Below are positions 10,524-22,229 of a DNA stretch of 64,000 bases, in pieces. The stretch covers positions 25,001 through 89,000 of the forward strand of contig JACVVK020000090.1 in assembly GCA_018292915.2 (NCBI GenBank). Reading direction: 5' to 3'. Made by a program: the position numbers and the translations under genes. Position 1 is the first letter of the stretch; every line of letters begins with the position of its first letter. Source of the stretch: Batillaria attramentaria (Eukaryota > Mollusca > Gastropoda > Batillariidae). The notes below the pieces were generated by a model. It did not search any database and was not told where the DNA came from. It saw only the letters and a list, made by a program, of their open reading frames with translations.

Positions 10524-13142
10524 CTGTCACACTCCATGTGACACATGTGTGTCGTGATGCCCTCTGCGTTGTGTCCTGTGAGAGCGAACTCCGCGTCACA
10601 CTTCTCCGCGCATTGGACAATGGTCATCTGGTGGTGGACGTCGTGCGCCAGAAGAGCGTGAACCTCGGATCGTATCAGCCATTCTGAAACACACAAAAAC
10701 TTATAGAGCGTGCATCCTGTTCACCAACTCTGTACCATTGGGTTTCACTACGCTTACCCTCTGCAATGACCCGAAGCAAACTAACCGAGACCTGAGCCGA
10801 GACAACTAATCACTAAGAAGGAAAAAACCAACACGCTCTGTGACTAGGAAGGGTGAGTGGGTGTTTGGGGGTTTAACGTCCTTTTCCACCACATAGGGTG
10901 ATATCAAAGACGTGGCAACGATGGAAAAGCCAGCACAAATAGTTGGCCCCAGCCGGGATCGAACTGACGACCCGAGCATTAGAAGTCCAACGCTCTACCA
11001 TTCGACCACCTCGGCTCCCCTGTGACTAGGAAAGTGGACAGTTCTGAACAACTTTGGGGGAGCCGGGGTGGCCGAATGGTAAAGCGTTGGACTTTCAATG
11101 CTAGGGTCTTGAGTTCGTATCCCGGCTGGGGCCAGATATTTGTGCTGACCCTTTCTTCGTCGTCCCGTCTTTGATATCACCCGTACGTGGTGGTAAAGGA
11201 CGTTAAACCCCCAAACACCCACCCACCCACCCTCTGAACAACTTTGTGGTCAACTTGCTATTTCACATTTACCAGCACAGTACATTTTCAGCCTGTTTCA
11301 GAGGTTATTGCCTGCATGTGATTTGTTAATGACATGATGTGATGAGATATGTTACGTGTGTTAGAAATCTTAAGCTGGGTTAATTTTTAATGTTGATGTT
11401 TGATGTTTATCATTAGTCATTGCCCGTCCGGTTACCGGCTACCTTTTAGCACGAATTAATTCCCCGAAAGGGACAAATAAAGTATTTTTGAATTGAATTG
11501 AATTGAGTTATCCCCCATGCATATACACAGACCCGCAGCATGCACACATTTTACGTGACAACTTTGTGCTCTGCCACGAAAAATGCGTGCTTGTTGCGGC
11601 AGGGGAGATAACTCATGCACTTAGCTTGTTTCGGGTCATTACACCTCGAGGGTAAGCGTACAGGAACCCGATGGTACAGAGTTGTCTGTAATTACCTAGT
11701 AATTTGTGTGATGTGCATAAAAAGATCTCAGATCAACGTCAAGACTGGTATTCATGAAATGCGTCCGTACGCTCGAAATACCCTATCTTGGTGATTCATA
11801 CACTTTGCGTGAGCGGTCGAATATTCAAATTCTACGACTGTTGGTACACAACCGGAGCGCTCAGTGTGGTGGCCACGTCATCGAGTTCGCCTCTGTTGGC
11901 TCAGTGTCAGCATTACAGACGCTGTCACTGTCCAGGCGCCTAAGTGGTGTGAAAATAGCTCAGAAGGATCTATGAACACAACAATGGTAGCATTAGGCCG
12001 TTCAAAGGCCCCATCTTCTGACATAACTCGGATCACAAATCGTTTTGAGTTTTTGTGGCGTGTCTAGCATCTCATTACTTAGACATTTACACAGTTACAT
12101 CCTCACACAGGCTGAAACTGAGCAAACACACAGCGAAACGCAAGCCGAAAAGCACCTAAGCGTCTGTCATGGCTGTGCCGGCACGTTTAATGAGAAAGGC
12201 TTCGGGCCGTAGTAGTTCTCGTTTGCACGGCTGTGTTATCGAGTTCGTTTCTGTTGGCTCAGTGCCAGCATCACAGACGCTGTCATTGTCCAGGGCCCAT
12301 ATGTAAAACTCGAGGTTAATTTAACCCACGGCTATACGTGCCTAACCCAGACTAGGACAATTAAAAGAAACATCAAAACAAAAGAAAAGCGAAGAAAGAA
12401 AGACAAAAATCCGTCTATAACGGCATAGGCACCTTGTTGGAATGGACTTGCTTCCTGATTCAAAACAAAAAACAACAGAAAATTTAACCCTACAGCTAGT
12501 TTAGTTCGAGGTCAGACCCCTAAACTCGACCATTACATACGGGCCCTGGTGTCTGTGGTGTGGTAATAGATACCACGAAAATAGCTCAGAAGGATCTGTG
12601 CGCATAAAAATGGTAACGAGCGGTCGGTGGTCTAGTGGTTAAGAGACTTGTCACCAATGCGAGAGGTCAGGGATTCGAGTCCCACTCGGGGCAACGATTT
12701 TTTCCTTCTCGTATGTGGCACCGATCATTCGGGCCGATCGTCGGGGGTTCTCTCCGCTTCCGGCTCCCCCCCCCCCTCTGCTTTGGAAATGTTCAGCCCT
12801 CCCAATCTGAAAAATAAATGCAATTCTAAATCCCGAAACTTAAATAGCTGAGCTGACCCTTCGCACCACGTGATTGTAATGTGTTTATGTACAGTGTGTG
12901 CGAAAATGCGTGTGATTCACGTGAGCGTGCGTGTTGGGTTCAGGTCTCGGCGCTTTGAGCCGATTCAAGAAACTGGGTAAAGCGCCTATACAATACTCAT
13001 TATTATTATTATTATTATTATGAAGTACTGTACCCAGCGTCAGCGCATGATGATCACCAGAATTGGGGACGTGAGTAGTGGTCAGCATGTCCTGCCCCAG
13101 GACCACAGCAAACAGCGCCAGACACACAGCTACACACTTCAT
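10524..13142 (-). CDS. g1: small secreted twin-CX3C protein, exons 1 and 2
   Basis: Exon 1 is the complement of 13034-13142. It starts MKCVAVCLALFAVVLG (signal peptide) and ends at a GG|GTACAG donor in phase 1. Exon 2 is the complement of 10524-10683, with acceptor GTGTTTCAG|AATGG and donor ACAG|GTATGCC in phase 2. It carries the core motif QCAEKCDAEF and a second pair CHMEC, so four cysteines form twin CX3C. The frame is open and matches g2 and g3 closely. The last exon is not found: a SINE C copy interrupted by Ginger1 occupies the downstream intron, so any exon 3 should lie below about 5320. I do not recognise the family; secretion is inferred from the signal peptide. An acceptor-like pyrimidine tract plus CAG lies just upstream of the ATG (near 13157), so a non-coding first exon is possible. 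Confidence 0.75.
10851..11019 (-). mobile_element. SINE family B
   Basis: Full element on the minus strand within intron 1 of g1. The 13-bp target duplication CTGTGACTAGGAA is at 10838-10850 and 11020-11032. Confidence 0.92.
11057..11232 (+). mobile_element. SINE family B
   Basis: Full element on the plus strand, flanked by the 14-bp duplication TCTGAACAACTTTG (11043-11056 and 11233-11246). It lies 37 bp from the oppositely oriented copy at 10851-11019, within intron 1 of g1. Confidence 0.92.
11318..11508 (+). mobile_element. LINE 3' UTR fragment (Rex/CR1-like family)
   Basis: 5'-truncated 3' end matching the tail of the longer LINE fragment at 23380-24432: shared 'gttagaaatcttaagctggg', 'gtccggttaccggctacctt' and 'gggacaaataaagt', ending in a (GAATT)n tail. 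Confidence 0.75.
11875..12615 (+). repeat. Local duplication split by a MITE-like insert
   Basis: Bases about 11875-11992 match 12236-12290 plus 12549-12615 (shared 'ctgttggctcagtg', 'cagacgctgtca', 'aaatagctcagaaggatct'). The second copy is interrupted by a 258-bp insert. No coding potential was recognised. Everything here lies in intron 1 of g1. Confidence 0.6.
12291..12548. mobile_element. MITE-like insert with CAGGGCCC termini
   Basis: Ends read CAGGGCCCATATGTAA and, at the far side, TTACATACGGGCCCTG, forming imperfect terminal inverted repeats extending to a TCGAG motif. CAGGG-type ends recall hAT elements (family knowledge). A matching 8-bp duplication was not seen, so the class is uncertain. 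Confidence 0.5.
12619..13021 (+). mobile_element. SINE family A
   Basis: tRNA-derived head ('ggtctagtggttaagaga', B-box 'gattcgagtccc'), a body with 'gttctctcc' and 'cttcgcaccacgtgattg', and an end 'gtaaagcgcctatacaat' followed by (ATT)n. Other copies are at 47526 and 63332, and a worn one at 38805. Its tail ends only about 12 bp from the intron 1 donor of g1. Confidence 0.88.
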
Positions 13143-14458
13143 GTTTGGTCAGAAATGCTGGAATAAAAGACCGACTTGACAAACATGCCATGGAAGGACT
13201 AGACTGGGTTTCTGCTTATCAAGGCCGATTGCAAGGCGTCAGCTACAGTACGCTAGGCCTCGAATATCTGGGGCTGACTTCGCATGAGTTGCAATGTGGA
13301 TTCTCGAAAAGCTCAGAAGAAGTGCACATGTACGTATCTTGGAGCTATTCTCAAATCACTTTACTCCAAACTCCCCGAGCGTGACTATTATTGTCTTAGT
13401 TACATAGAAAGTGTCCGGGTGTGTTTTTATTAATTTTTTTGTTGAAGCCGCCTCTGGCAGCATGAGGAACTCCCACCGTACCAAAAACGTGTTTAGCTAT
13501 TGAGTCAGTGGTCTTCCCAAAGTGTATTTTACAGCTTTGTAAACTTGTAATGTCGTCAGCTACCAGGTGCGGGTTGCACTGTGACGACAACTTGGCCGTA
13601 GCTATAGTCTGTTTCATACAACCACGTCACTTCACTAACTAGCGAAGTGAGCGGCAGACGCATGTTTTGGCTCACCATTTCGCTCATATCTTAGCAATGA
13701 CAGCCCAAAACTGGTTCTTATTTTGCATACGTCTGAATGGTATCATGGTTTTGTCACCATCATAAGAATAGGTCGGTGTGTGAGCTTAAAAAAAAAACCC
13801 TGCAGGATGTATCTGAAAATGGAGAGAATTGCGTGTCAGTCTTTATTCTAGCTACAGGTATTTTGCCGCCGTATGTGTGTTGCTGTCGGAAAAAGTCATT
13901 CTTGCACGACAGAAGCACAAAAATTACTCTCAATATGAGTTATTGCCAAAGCAAACTAATTGTACTTCTGACAAGCTCGAAGGTTTCTGATTAATTGGGA
14001 ATTATGTGAATTACCAAACATTTAAACAACCGATAGGGCATTCCCAATCTTTTGTTTTGAAATGTTGCACCAATACAACCACTGCCTTGTATAACAGTTC
14101 CAGGGAACGCAAAAGAAGATGTATAACAGTTCAATCTGTTGAAAACAGCAGACAACGATAGTCCAAATTAAGGTAGAACTAGAAAATGAAAGGTGTATCA
14201 TGTACACATTTTCGAAACATCTGACTGTTGAAATGCCTGTACTTACGCTCGTTTCCTCAGTCACCTAATGTTCTTCAAACCACAGACATGTACCTTCCCC
14301 TGTCTTTATACACGTTAGGAGTTCATGACCTCCTTTGTAAAGATAAGAACTGTCCTGAGCCTAGTCAGTGTTGCGCGAGAGGAAGAAAAATCCTGGGGTT
14401 AGAAATCTCTGGACAACACGGAGCTCTTTCGGGTGTGACCTCTCTCTCTCTCTCTCTC
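13143..14458. other. Upstream region of g1; no other gene seen
   Basis: It contains a pyrimidine-AG just upstream of the g1 ATG and otherwise unique-looking AT-rich sequence. No TATA box in a convincing position was seen. Confidence 0.35.
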
Positions 14459-14625
14459 GGGGAACCGGGATAGCCGAATGGTAGAGCGTTGGACTCTCAA
14501 TGCTCGGGTCGTGAGTTAAAATCCCGGCTGAGGCCAAATATTTGTGCTCGCCTTTTTCTCGTTGACCCGTCTTTGATATCACCCTTACGTGGTGGAAAAG
14601 GACGTTAAACTCCTAAACACCCACC
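14459..14625 (+). mobile_element. SINE family B
   Basis: Full tRNA-like head ('tagccgaatggtagagcg') and tail ('gtggaaaaggacgttaaac'). It is inserted at a CT-rich repeat, so the target duplication is unclear. Confidence 0.85.
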
Positions 14626-14631
14626 TACGCG

Positions 14632-14670
<39 letters not shown>

Positions 14671-14727
14671 TGTTTGGCTCTGTATACTTTCACTGCAAGC
14701 GGACGTCGCGTCAGTGGCGAGGCGAGG

Positions 14728-14900
14728 GGGGTGGGGGTGGGTGTTTGGGGGTTTAACGTCCTTTTCCACCACAAAGGGTGATATCAAAGACGGGGCAACG
14801 ATGAAAAAGCCAGCACAAATATTTGGCCCCAGCGGGGATCGAACGCACGACCCGAGCATTAGAAGTCCAACACTCTACCATTCGACCACCCCGGCTCCCC
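14728..14900 (-). mobile_element. SINE family B
   Basis: Minus-strand copy with an 11-bp target duplication GCGAGGCGAGG (14717-14727 and 14901-14911). Confidence 0.9.
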
Positions 14901-14977
14901 GCGAGGCGAGGATTATGTCCATAATTATCGAAGCGTTCTCTTTTGCATGGTACTGTGTCTTCAATTAGAGAATAAAG

Positions 14978-14980
<3 letters not shown>

Positions 14981-15058
<78 letters not shown>

Positions 15059-15272
15059 CGGCTACCGTAGAGTGCAAACTGCTTATTGTTGGATCAGAAA
15101 ATGCACAGACCAGATGTGCAAGTATTCAAAGTCAGTGTGAATGAACCCTGTTCAGTCAGGTGAGAAATATGACCATGCATGACGGCTGAGAACTTCGTGC
15201 CGACCGGATTCCTAATCCGGTGGCATCGCGTACGTACCGTCATGTTTCTAGGGCACACACACACACACACGC

Positions 15273-15306
<34 letters not shown>
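14981..15306. repeat. (GT)n and (CA)n microsatellites
   Basis: A GT array at 14981-15050 and a CA array at about 15254-15307 with interruptions by CG. Confidence 0.9.
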
Positions 15307-15310
<4 letters not shown>

Positions 15311-16186
15311 AAAATGTTGCATATGGCCATAAAACCACAAGCTTATCCTCAGAAAACAGATAAACGCAAAGAGATCATTCCATTTATTTCCACAATAGCT
15401 GGTAAGCACACTGAGTATCAAATTTTGAAGTCGGGTGAAGGGAGACCACTCGTGGATACAGTCTGTCGTCAAGGAAAAAACTGGGTAGAATAGCAATGTG
15501 GTTATCTTCCTGTTCAGTCAGAAACCTTCTGAAAACAAAACCAACATTGTTCAGTCAGACCCCTGTATAAAACAAAACCACCATAATAACCTATTCTACC
15601 TAAAATGAACTCGACATTCAATAGCAAAAAAAAAAAAAAATGCACCTGCTATCTATCATCTCACTGAAGAAATAAAATTAAGCGGAGTCGACTCAAAATA
15701 AACAAATAAACTGATATATCTCTGTCTCACCCTTCCCACCCACGGCCTCCGCCTCTGAATGTTTAGATCGAATGAAATGACTGAATGATTGGTTGGGTTT
15801 GTCTCACTTTCGCTGGTCTTTTGAAAAGACTGCCATTAGATGACAGTGCTCGGATTCGTATAGACTAAATCATTACAGCAAAATGAAAAAGAAAAACGGG
15901 TCTCAATTAAGGAAAGAACAAAACACAAAGACCCCCCCAAAAAAACAAACAAACAAACAAACAAACAAACAAACAAAAGAAAAAACGGAAAAAACACAAA
16001 CAACAAACACCCCCCCCCCCCAAAAAAAAAAAAAACAACAACAACAACAACAAACAAACAACAACAACAACAAAAAAACTACAACAAAAAACGAAAATCC
16101 AACCCAAACAAACAAAAACAACGACGACAACAACAAACGGTGCTACAAATTACCTTTATACTGAGTGGATTGAGCAAAGCGTGATG
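15307..16186. other. No gene seen; A/C-rich simple repeats
   Basis: Includes an (AAAC)n run (about 15949-15977), poly-C (16010-16021) and a CAA-rich stretch (16035-16130). Long open frames here are low-complexity artefacts. The downstream flank of g2 would lie here; no clear poly-A signal was found. Confidence 0.4.
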
Positions 16187-17743
16187 CTAAGTCCGATCTT
16201 GGATAGCCCTGCAGATAACATTAGTTAAAATTATGACAAAGAGAGAGAGAGTGATAGAGACATAGTGACACAGAGATAGTGACCTAAGATGGTGACACAA
16301 GATGGTGATGCATTGATAGTGACATACAGAAAGTGACACAAAATGATGACACAAGGTCGTGACGCAGAGATAGTGACACAAGATGGTGATGCATAGATAG
16401 TGACATACAGAAAGTGGCACAAAATTGTGACACAAGATAGTGATACAAGACGGTGACAAAAAATTGTGACACAAAATGGTGGCACAGTGTTGTGACGCAG
16501 AGATAGTGATTCAAGATGGTGACACAGATAGTGACACAAAGATAGTGAAAAAGATGATGACACACAATGGTGACCCAAAATGGTGACACAAAATGGTCAC
16601 TCTTGACGGTGAAACAAGACAGTGACACACAAAATAGTGACAAATGATGATGATCCCTAAGATGGTGACGCAAAATGGTGACACAAGATTCTCACACAAG
16701 ACGAGGACTCAAGATACTCAAGACAAATGCATACCTTTCGCATTCCGTTTGACACAAGTGTTTCGTGACACGCTCAGGGTTGAATCCTGTAAGGTGGAAC
16801 TCCGCGTCACACGTCTCCGCGCATTGGGCAACGGTCATCACGTGGTGGACATCTCGTGCTAGAAGAGCGCGAATTTCGGCTCGGACCGCCCATTCTGAAA
16901 CACAGCGATACTACTACTACACATGAGAGACCAATGGAAAACAACCGCAAATGGGTGATAAAGTGTTTTTTTTTGTTTGTTTTTTAAAAAAAATATATTT
17001 TAAATACAACTCTACACAGTGTCGAGGGATGTTGTTATTTTACAGGACTGTACCCATTGTCAAGGTATGTTGTTATTTTACAGGCCTGTACCCATTGTCA
17101 AGGTATGTTGTTATTTTACAGGACTGTACCCATTGTCAAGGTATGTTGTTATTTTACAGGACTGTACCCATTGTCAAGGTATGTTGTTATTTTACAGGAC
17201 TGTACCCATTGTCAAGGTATGTTGTTATTTTACAGGACTGTACCCATTGTCAAGGTATGTTGTTATTTTACAGGACTGTACCCAGTGTCAAAGCATGTTG
17301 TTATTATACAGGACTGTACCCATGCAGTGTCACGTGATGTTATTTTATGGGACAGTACCTATGCAGTGCCAAGTGATGTTTGTATTTTACAGGACTGTTC
17401 ACATGCAGTGTTAAGGGATGTTGACATTTTACAGGACTGTATTCAGCGTTAAGGGATGTTTTTATTTTACATGACTGTATCCAGTGTTAAGGGATGTTGT
17501 TATATTACAGGACTGTGCCCAGTGTCAAGGGATGTTGTTGTTTTACAGGACTTACCCATGCAGTGTCAAAGCATGTTATTTTACACGACTGTACCTACTG
17601 TAGTGTCAAGGGATGTTATGATTTTACCGGACTGTACCCAGTGTCAGATGATGTTCATCCGGTAGGGTAGCGTGAGAAGTAGTCAACATATCCTGTCCCA
17701 GGACCACAGCACACAGCGTCAGACACACAGCTACACACTTCAT
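16187..17743 (-). CDS. g2: small secreted twin-CX3C protein, complete
   Basis: Three exons, complement of 17638-17743, 16735-16894 and 16187-16208, coding 95 residues plus stop (288 nt). Exon 1 gives MKCVAVCLTLCAVVLG (signal peptide) and ends CTGG|GTACAG, phase 1. Exon 2 begins after GTTTCAG, carries QCAETCDAEF and a second CX3C (CQTEC), and ends GAAAG|GTATGC in phase 2. Exon 3 begins after TTATCTGCAG and reads GCT ATC CAA GAT CGG ACT TAG, matching the (R)A(L/I) tail of g3 and gA. All phases agree. Intron 1 is dominated by a 38-bp minisatellite that starts at the donor itself, and intron 2 by a GTGACAC repeat. A TATA-like TATATAA (minus strand) lies about 50 bp upstream of the ATG. Function unknown; a secreted helical-hairpin peptide is a guess from Cys spacing. 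Confidence 0.85.
16238..16700 (+). repeat. Degenerate GTGACACAAGATG-type minisatellite in g2 intron 2
   Basis: Dozens of irregular units of about 10-16 bp built on 'gtgacacaagatg' variants. The same repeat type flanks the interrupted SINE C in intron 2 of g1 (5318-5362 and 10444-10515). Confidence 0.85.
17017..17655 (-). repeat. 38-bp minisatellite in g2 intron 1, containing reiterated splice-donor sequence
   Basis: About 16 units; the central ones are nearly identical and the edges diverged. On the gene strand each unit contains GGGTACAGTCC followed by GTAAAATAACAACAT. The first unit overlaps the genuine donor CTGG|GTACAG at 17638, so the donor context is repeated through the intron. Confidence 0.9.
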
Positions 17744-18059
17744 GCTTGGTCAGAAATTCTGGTATAGACGGAATGATAAAACGTTATATACGGTTATTCT
17801 CATGCATAATTTAATATTTTGTAAACTATAAGCAGTTATTGTACAGTGAAATTATTTACGGAACGACGTGTTGTTGTTAAAAGGCTTTAAACTTACGTTT
17901 TCGTCCCCTTTCACTTAGTAGCTTCTTCAAATTGTCAAGATCAAAGCTACAAAACGAATTGCTTTTCTGTCTTTATACACACTAATAGGCTTGTAAAGAT
18001 AAGGACAACACGCTAGTGGTTTGGCTGCATAAGATAAAACAAATGAAACCGCGCGTGCG

Positions 18060-18062
<3 letters not shown>

Positions 18063-18115
<53 letters not shown>

Positions 18116-18202
18116 CTCATGTCCCATAACCTGTAACACGGAGTACTATTCGAAAATTATGTTTGCAGCCTGAACATGTGTGTCATAGATTAGAGGGCGC
18201 GC

Positions 18203-18290
<88 letters not shown>
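18063..18290 (+). repeat. Two (TG)n microsatellites
   Basis: Arrays at about 18063-18113 and 18206-18287, in the interval between g2 and g3. Confidence 0.95.
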
Positions 18291-18323
18291 TTGGATTAAA
18301 ACTGTGCTCAGTGCAAAACAGTG

Positions 18324-18488
18324 TGGCTGAATGGTAGAGCGTTGGACTTCCAAAGCTCGAGTCGTGAGTTCGAATCCCGGCTGGGGCCAAATACTTGCGC
18401 CGGCTTTTTCATCGTTTGCCCCGTCTTTGATATCAGCCGTATGTGGTGGAAAAGTACGTTAAACCCCCAAACACCCACCCACCCAGCC
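18324..18488 (+). mobile_element. SINE family B, slightly 5'-truncated
   Basis: It starts within the tRNA-like head (at 'tggctgaatggtagagcg') and is flanked by the 11-bp duplication GCAAAACAGTG (18313-18323 and 18489-18499). Confidence 0.9.
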
Positions 18489-18909
18489 GCAAAACAGTGC
18501 ACACTGTTACTATTCTGAAGCAGAAAAAGCCCGGATCAGATAAGCAAGCGCGTCATGTCAGCCTACTGCGGGTGAGAACAACGACCATGCATGACAGCTG
18601 AGACCGAAGGGTGAACGAGGTTCCTTACCCAGTGAAGTCAACGAACGCAAAAGAACTTTTTCTGGCGACCTGGCGACTGGATCCGACCACACCTTCAGAC
18701 TCAGTTATCAGCACTGGGTGCTGACTAAAGTTAATTTGTTTCGGGAATCTGTCTGCAACCATTCATTGAATGCTAATATACCTGACACACGCCAAGAGTA
18801 CAACTGGCTGAACAAAACGTTTCAATACCAAAAGGTTTGTGTAAGAAGCCTTTCTCGGGGTGGCCATCGGTAAAATTGATGTCAGTAACGAACGCTTGTG
18901 ATGGAAGTA

Positions 18910-18910
<1 letters not shown>

Positions 18911-18980
<70 letters not shown>
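18911..18980 (+). repeat. (TG)n microsatellite
   Basis: About 35 TG units followed by a CG-rich transition. Confidence 0.95.
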
Positions 18981-18991
<11 letters not shown>

Positions 18992-19046
18992 TTTTGTTGT
19001 TGTTTTTACTTTTTCACATTTCCAATGTGTTTTTCGACGTCTTGTG

Positions 19047-19222
19047 GGAGAGTCGGGGTGGCCGAATGGTAGAGCGTTGGACTTTCAATGCTCTGGTCGT
19101 GAGTTGCTATCCCGGCGGGGGCCAGATATTTGCGCTGGCCTTTTTCTCGTCGCCCCGTCTTTGATATCACCCGTATGTGGTGGAAAGGGACGTTAAACTC
19201 CCAAACACCCACCCACCCACTC
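19047..19222 (+). mobile_element. SINE family B
   Basis: Plus-strand copy with the 13-bp duplication TCGACGTCTTGTG (19034-19046 and 19223-19235). Confidence 0.9.
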
Positions 19223-19325
19223 TCGACGTCTTGTGATGCAAGTTGTTGGGTTACTGATCCCAACGCTTACCAGTTACCAGGACACATAAAATCAGTCATC
19301 GTGAACGATCAAACTTCATAGAATG

Positions 19326-19331
19326 TTTATT
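19326..19331 (-). terminator. Poly-A signal for g3
   Basis: AATAAA on the minus strand, about 126 bp downstream of the g3 stop codon. Confidence 0.55.
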
Positions 19332-19456
19332 CTGCTGTTCACATTCCTAAAAAGTATCATTCATTGTCCACTTTTACGTGGTTCAGAAGTTTTCCGTGAG
19401 TCCTTTCAAGGATGCAGCAGTGATAGCGTGTATCACGTGGCCGAGTGAAGACATGT

Positions 19457-20466
19457 TCAGATGGTTGATGCCGCCTGATGTCTGTGACGGATGGCCCTGA
19501 AAAAAATACAAAGATGCAGTATTAACCTTTTTTCCGTATGACTCTGAAACAGCCTATGACGACCCGTAGATTGTCGGGTGCCGGGCACTTAGTATAGCTT
19601 ACATAGGAAAATGTTTAAAAATCCCCAACCACTGGTGAGTTTCTACAAATTACATTGTCATTTTTTTCTAACCTGAGTACTTCGTAGAGTGAAGGAACAG
19701 ATAATAAAGAAATCAAGTGCAGCTTAAACGTGCTCATATAACCACAGAAATAAGCGAAACCCGAAGTCAGACCACTCTACTTAGTATGAATAGCTATTGC
19801 GCTCGGAGAGGACTGACCGCATGTGCCCTACTTTGGACATTGTAGATTGCAAACCCGGATACATCTGCTACTTGGTAATAGGCATGCAAGCGTCTTTGGG
19901 CTACACCACCACCACCACCACCACCACCACCACCACCATCATCATCATCATTATCATCATCATCATCACCACCACCACATCTTTGTCGTCGTCGTCGTCA
20001 TCATCATCATCATATTTGACATCTGTGCTCATCGCGTACTCTACATGACACATGAGTACCTGTCACATTCCATATGACACATGTGTGTCGTGACTCCCTC
20101 TGCATGGCTCGAAATGAGAGCGAATTCAGCGTCACACTTTTCAGAGCAGGCAACGACGTTCATCTTGTGGTCAGTGTCTGCTGCCAGTATGTCGTGTACT
20201 TCTTGTCTGATCAGATGCTCTGTGAGTCGAAATCAAGTTATGTACACATTAGTCGACGTATACATAAAATATATAATACGGCACCTAACCAGAATTACCG
20301 CGTATCCACAAGATTTACATGTTGTGTTGTGAAAGACTGGATTAGATAATAAATTTTACAGAAACTACAAAGTGTAAAAAGAAAGGTAAGACCCACTTGA
20401 TATGATAAATAGATGTATACCACAGACACACACAGACACACAGAGACACAGACACACACACACACA

Positions 20467-20518
<52 letters not shown>

Positions 20519-20909
20519 CAGAACTTGCGTACTCGTATGCACACACTTACAGAAACGTATGCACGCACGTCCTGAGATCCCCTCCCCCCCTCCTCCCTCC
20601 CCCCCCCCCCCACACACACACACAAGAGCTTGCGCGCTGGTCTCATTGACCCCCATCCCCACCTCCCATCTCGACACATACAGAGAGTTATTTGTCCTCT
20701 GATATTGCCCCACACCCACTGACCGACTGTTCGTTACTTGGTCTACCTATAATTATCTGATCTTATTTTTAACTCACACACAGCCAGAGAGGACACGTAC
20801 CCAAAGCGTTAACGTGGCTCCCAGTGTGAGGAAGATGTGTGGTAGTTAACACCTGGTCCTGTGCCATAACCACGACACACAACGCCAAGCACACAACAAC
20901 GCACTTCAT
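19457..20909 (-). CDS. g3: small secreted twin-CX3C protein, complete
   Basis: Three exons, complement of 20801-20909, 20060-20219 and 19457-19496, coding 102 residues plus stop. Exon 1 starts MKCVVVCLALCVVVMAQ (signal peptide) and ends TTTGG|GTACGTG, phase 1. Exon 2 follows CTCACAG, carries ACSEKCDAEF and CHMEC, and ends ACAG|GTACTC in phase 2. Exon 3 follows a T-rich tract plus CAG and reads G GCC ATC CGT CAC ..., giving a tail of about 13 residues ending TI. It is longer than the tails of g2 and gA but begins with the same RA(I/L). Phases agree throughout. A poly-A signal lies downstream. Intron 2 contains (CAC/CAT)n triplets. The nearest neighbour on the other side, g4, is transcribed divergently, with 4.3 kb between the start codons. 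Confidence 0.85.
19907..20015 (+). repeat. Triplet repeat (CAC/CAT/GTC) in g3 intron 2
   Basis: Runs of CAC, CAT and CGT triplets. Confidence 0.9.
20424..20625. repeat. Compound (CA)n/(CGCA)n repeat in g3 intron 1
   Basis: CA-rich sequence, then (CACG)n at about 20466-20518, and a C-rich tract ending in CA at 20581-20625. Confidence 0.9.
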
Positions 20910-20994
20910 GGCTGGTGGTAACTGCTGGAACAAGAGACGGTATTACTGCTCAAAATCCATGTTGCCCATATGTGTAACATACTCGTGTCTCTTT

Positions 20995-21092
20995 ATGGCG
21001 AGCAGAGCAGTGTGTGAGTCTAAAGTCTGTTTTCATTTTATTTTTTTTAACAGACAATAAAGTATTTTCACTTGAAATTGAACTGAACTGAA
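20995..21092 (+). mobile_element. Retroelement 3' tail (family G)
   Basis: Sequence 'gagtctaaagtctgtttt' followed by 'acagacaataaagtatttt' and a degenerate (GAACT)n tail. Related tails are at 30780-30893, 31255-31370 and 37990-38105. Confidence 0.6.
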
Positions 21093-21148
21093 TGGTAACA
21101 CGAGATAAATTTGCTGCTCAGGTCGGTTTCGGGGATGTATTGCCGATT

Positions 21149-21260
21149 TAATAATAATAATAATAATAATAATGAATATTTATTTGCGCTTATTCGCTGT
21201 GAGCTCTAAGCGCTTACAGAGAAGGTAAAATAGCTAAAAGAAACTAAAAGCTACTATAAA
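21149..21260 (-). mobile_element. LINE/SINE 3' tail fragment, reverse orientation
   Basis: (AAT)n followed by 'tatttatttgcgcttattcg' and 'ctctaagcgcttacag', the reverse of the 'aagcgc...(ATT)n' tails common to L2/CR1-like retroelements. A similar piece is at 61145-61205. Confidence 0.5.
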
Positions 21261-22161
21261 GATAAAAAGCAATTTAGCCTCATAAATAGAGCTATAAAGT
21301 ATAAACGTGGATGCAAATAAAATGTAAACAACAACGAAAGATTTATCGTTTGGTCGACATAATATTACATGGAATAATGTGGTGTAGAGTTACCGCAGAC
21401 ACTAACTGACTACATCACTAAGTACCTTTAAAAAAAATATAAGAATTAGAGACTGATAGACAGGCCCTCTTTCTCCGTGGTGTCAATTTCATTGCCACAC
21501 TTTCTCTTTCTTTTATATCAAGCTTTGAAAGCGTAAAAAGTAAAAGTGTTAAGAATCGGACACGTGTAGTTGATGGAATAAAATGGAACACTTACAGTCC
21601 GCTCCTTTCTCGAAGAAACTGGTTCTAAAGATAAGTTTGTGACCGGATGAAATATCACAAATTGCTCTACCTTTCTATCCAGCCACAACTAGTTTGATCG
21701 CCTCATTTAGTAAAAGGGCCTACGCGCCATAGATTTGATGATCACTTTAGTTCCGTTCACCGTTTAACGGTGGACGTTTCTGAAACGTCACAGTGACGGT
21801 GTTACTGAAGACGATAAGAATGAAGTGACATAAGGTCGAGATATAGCTCTGTCTGATGTATTACACGTGTATATTCCAACTTTACAACGCTTGACAGAAG
21901 AGTACTTTTGTTTTGAGAACAGTTGCACTTGAGGGCGGGTGTCTTTTGGCCTAACTTGCTGGGGTGGGAATCTGACAAAACAGGATAGTGGTAGGTTGGG
22001 TAAACTAATCAAGAAAGCGGGTGGGGTGATCGGGAGGACACAGGACACACTTGACACACTGTACGCAGTGGTAGGTTTAGAGTACCAAGAGCAAGAACTA
22101 CCAGATATTCAAGATCATTTTTGCCTATGGCTATAACAGCTGCCAACTCAAGCAGAACGCA

Positions 22162-22229
<68 letters not shown>

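Noticed and set aside
10851..11232. Functional tRNA genes at the A-box/B-box matches
   Set aside because: The tRNA-like parts lack a full cloverleaf and continue into a shared SINE body with target duplications; the same applies to the other SINE heads in the window.
17019..17452. Long plus-strand open frames of about 130 codons
   Set aside because: Produced by the 38-bp minisatellite; present in several frames at once.
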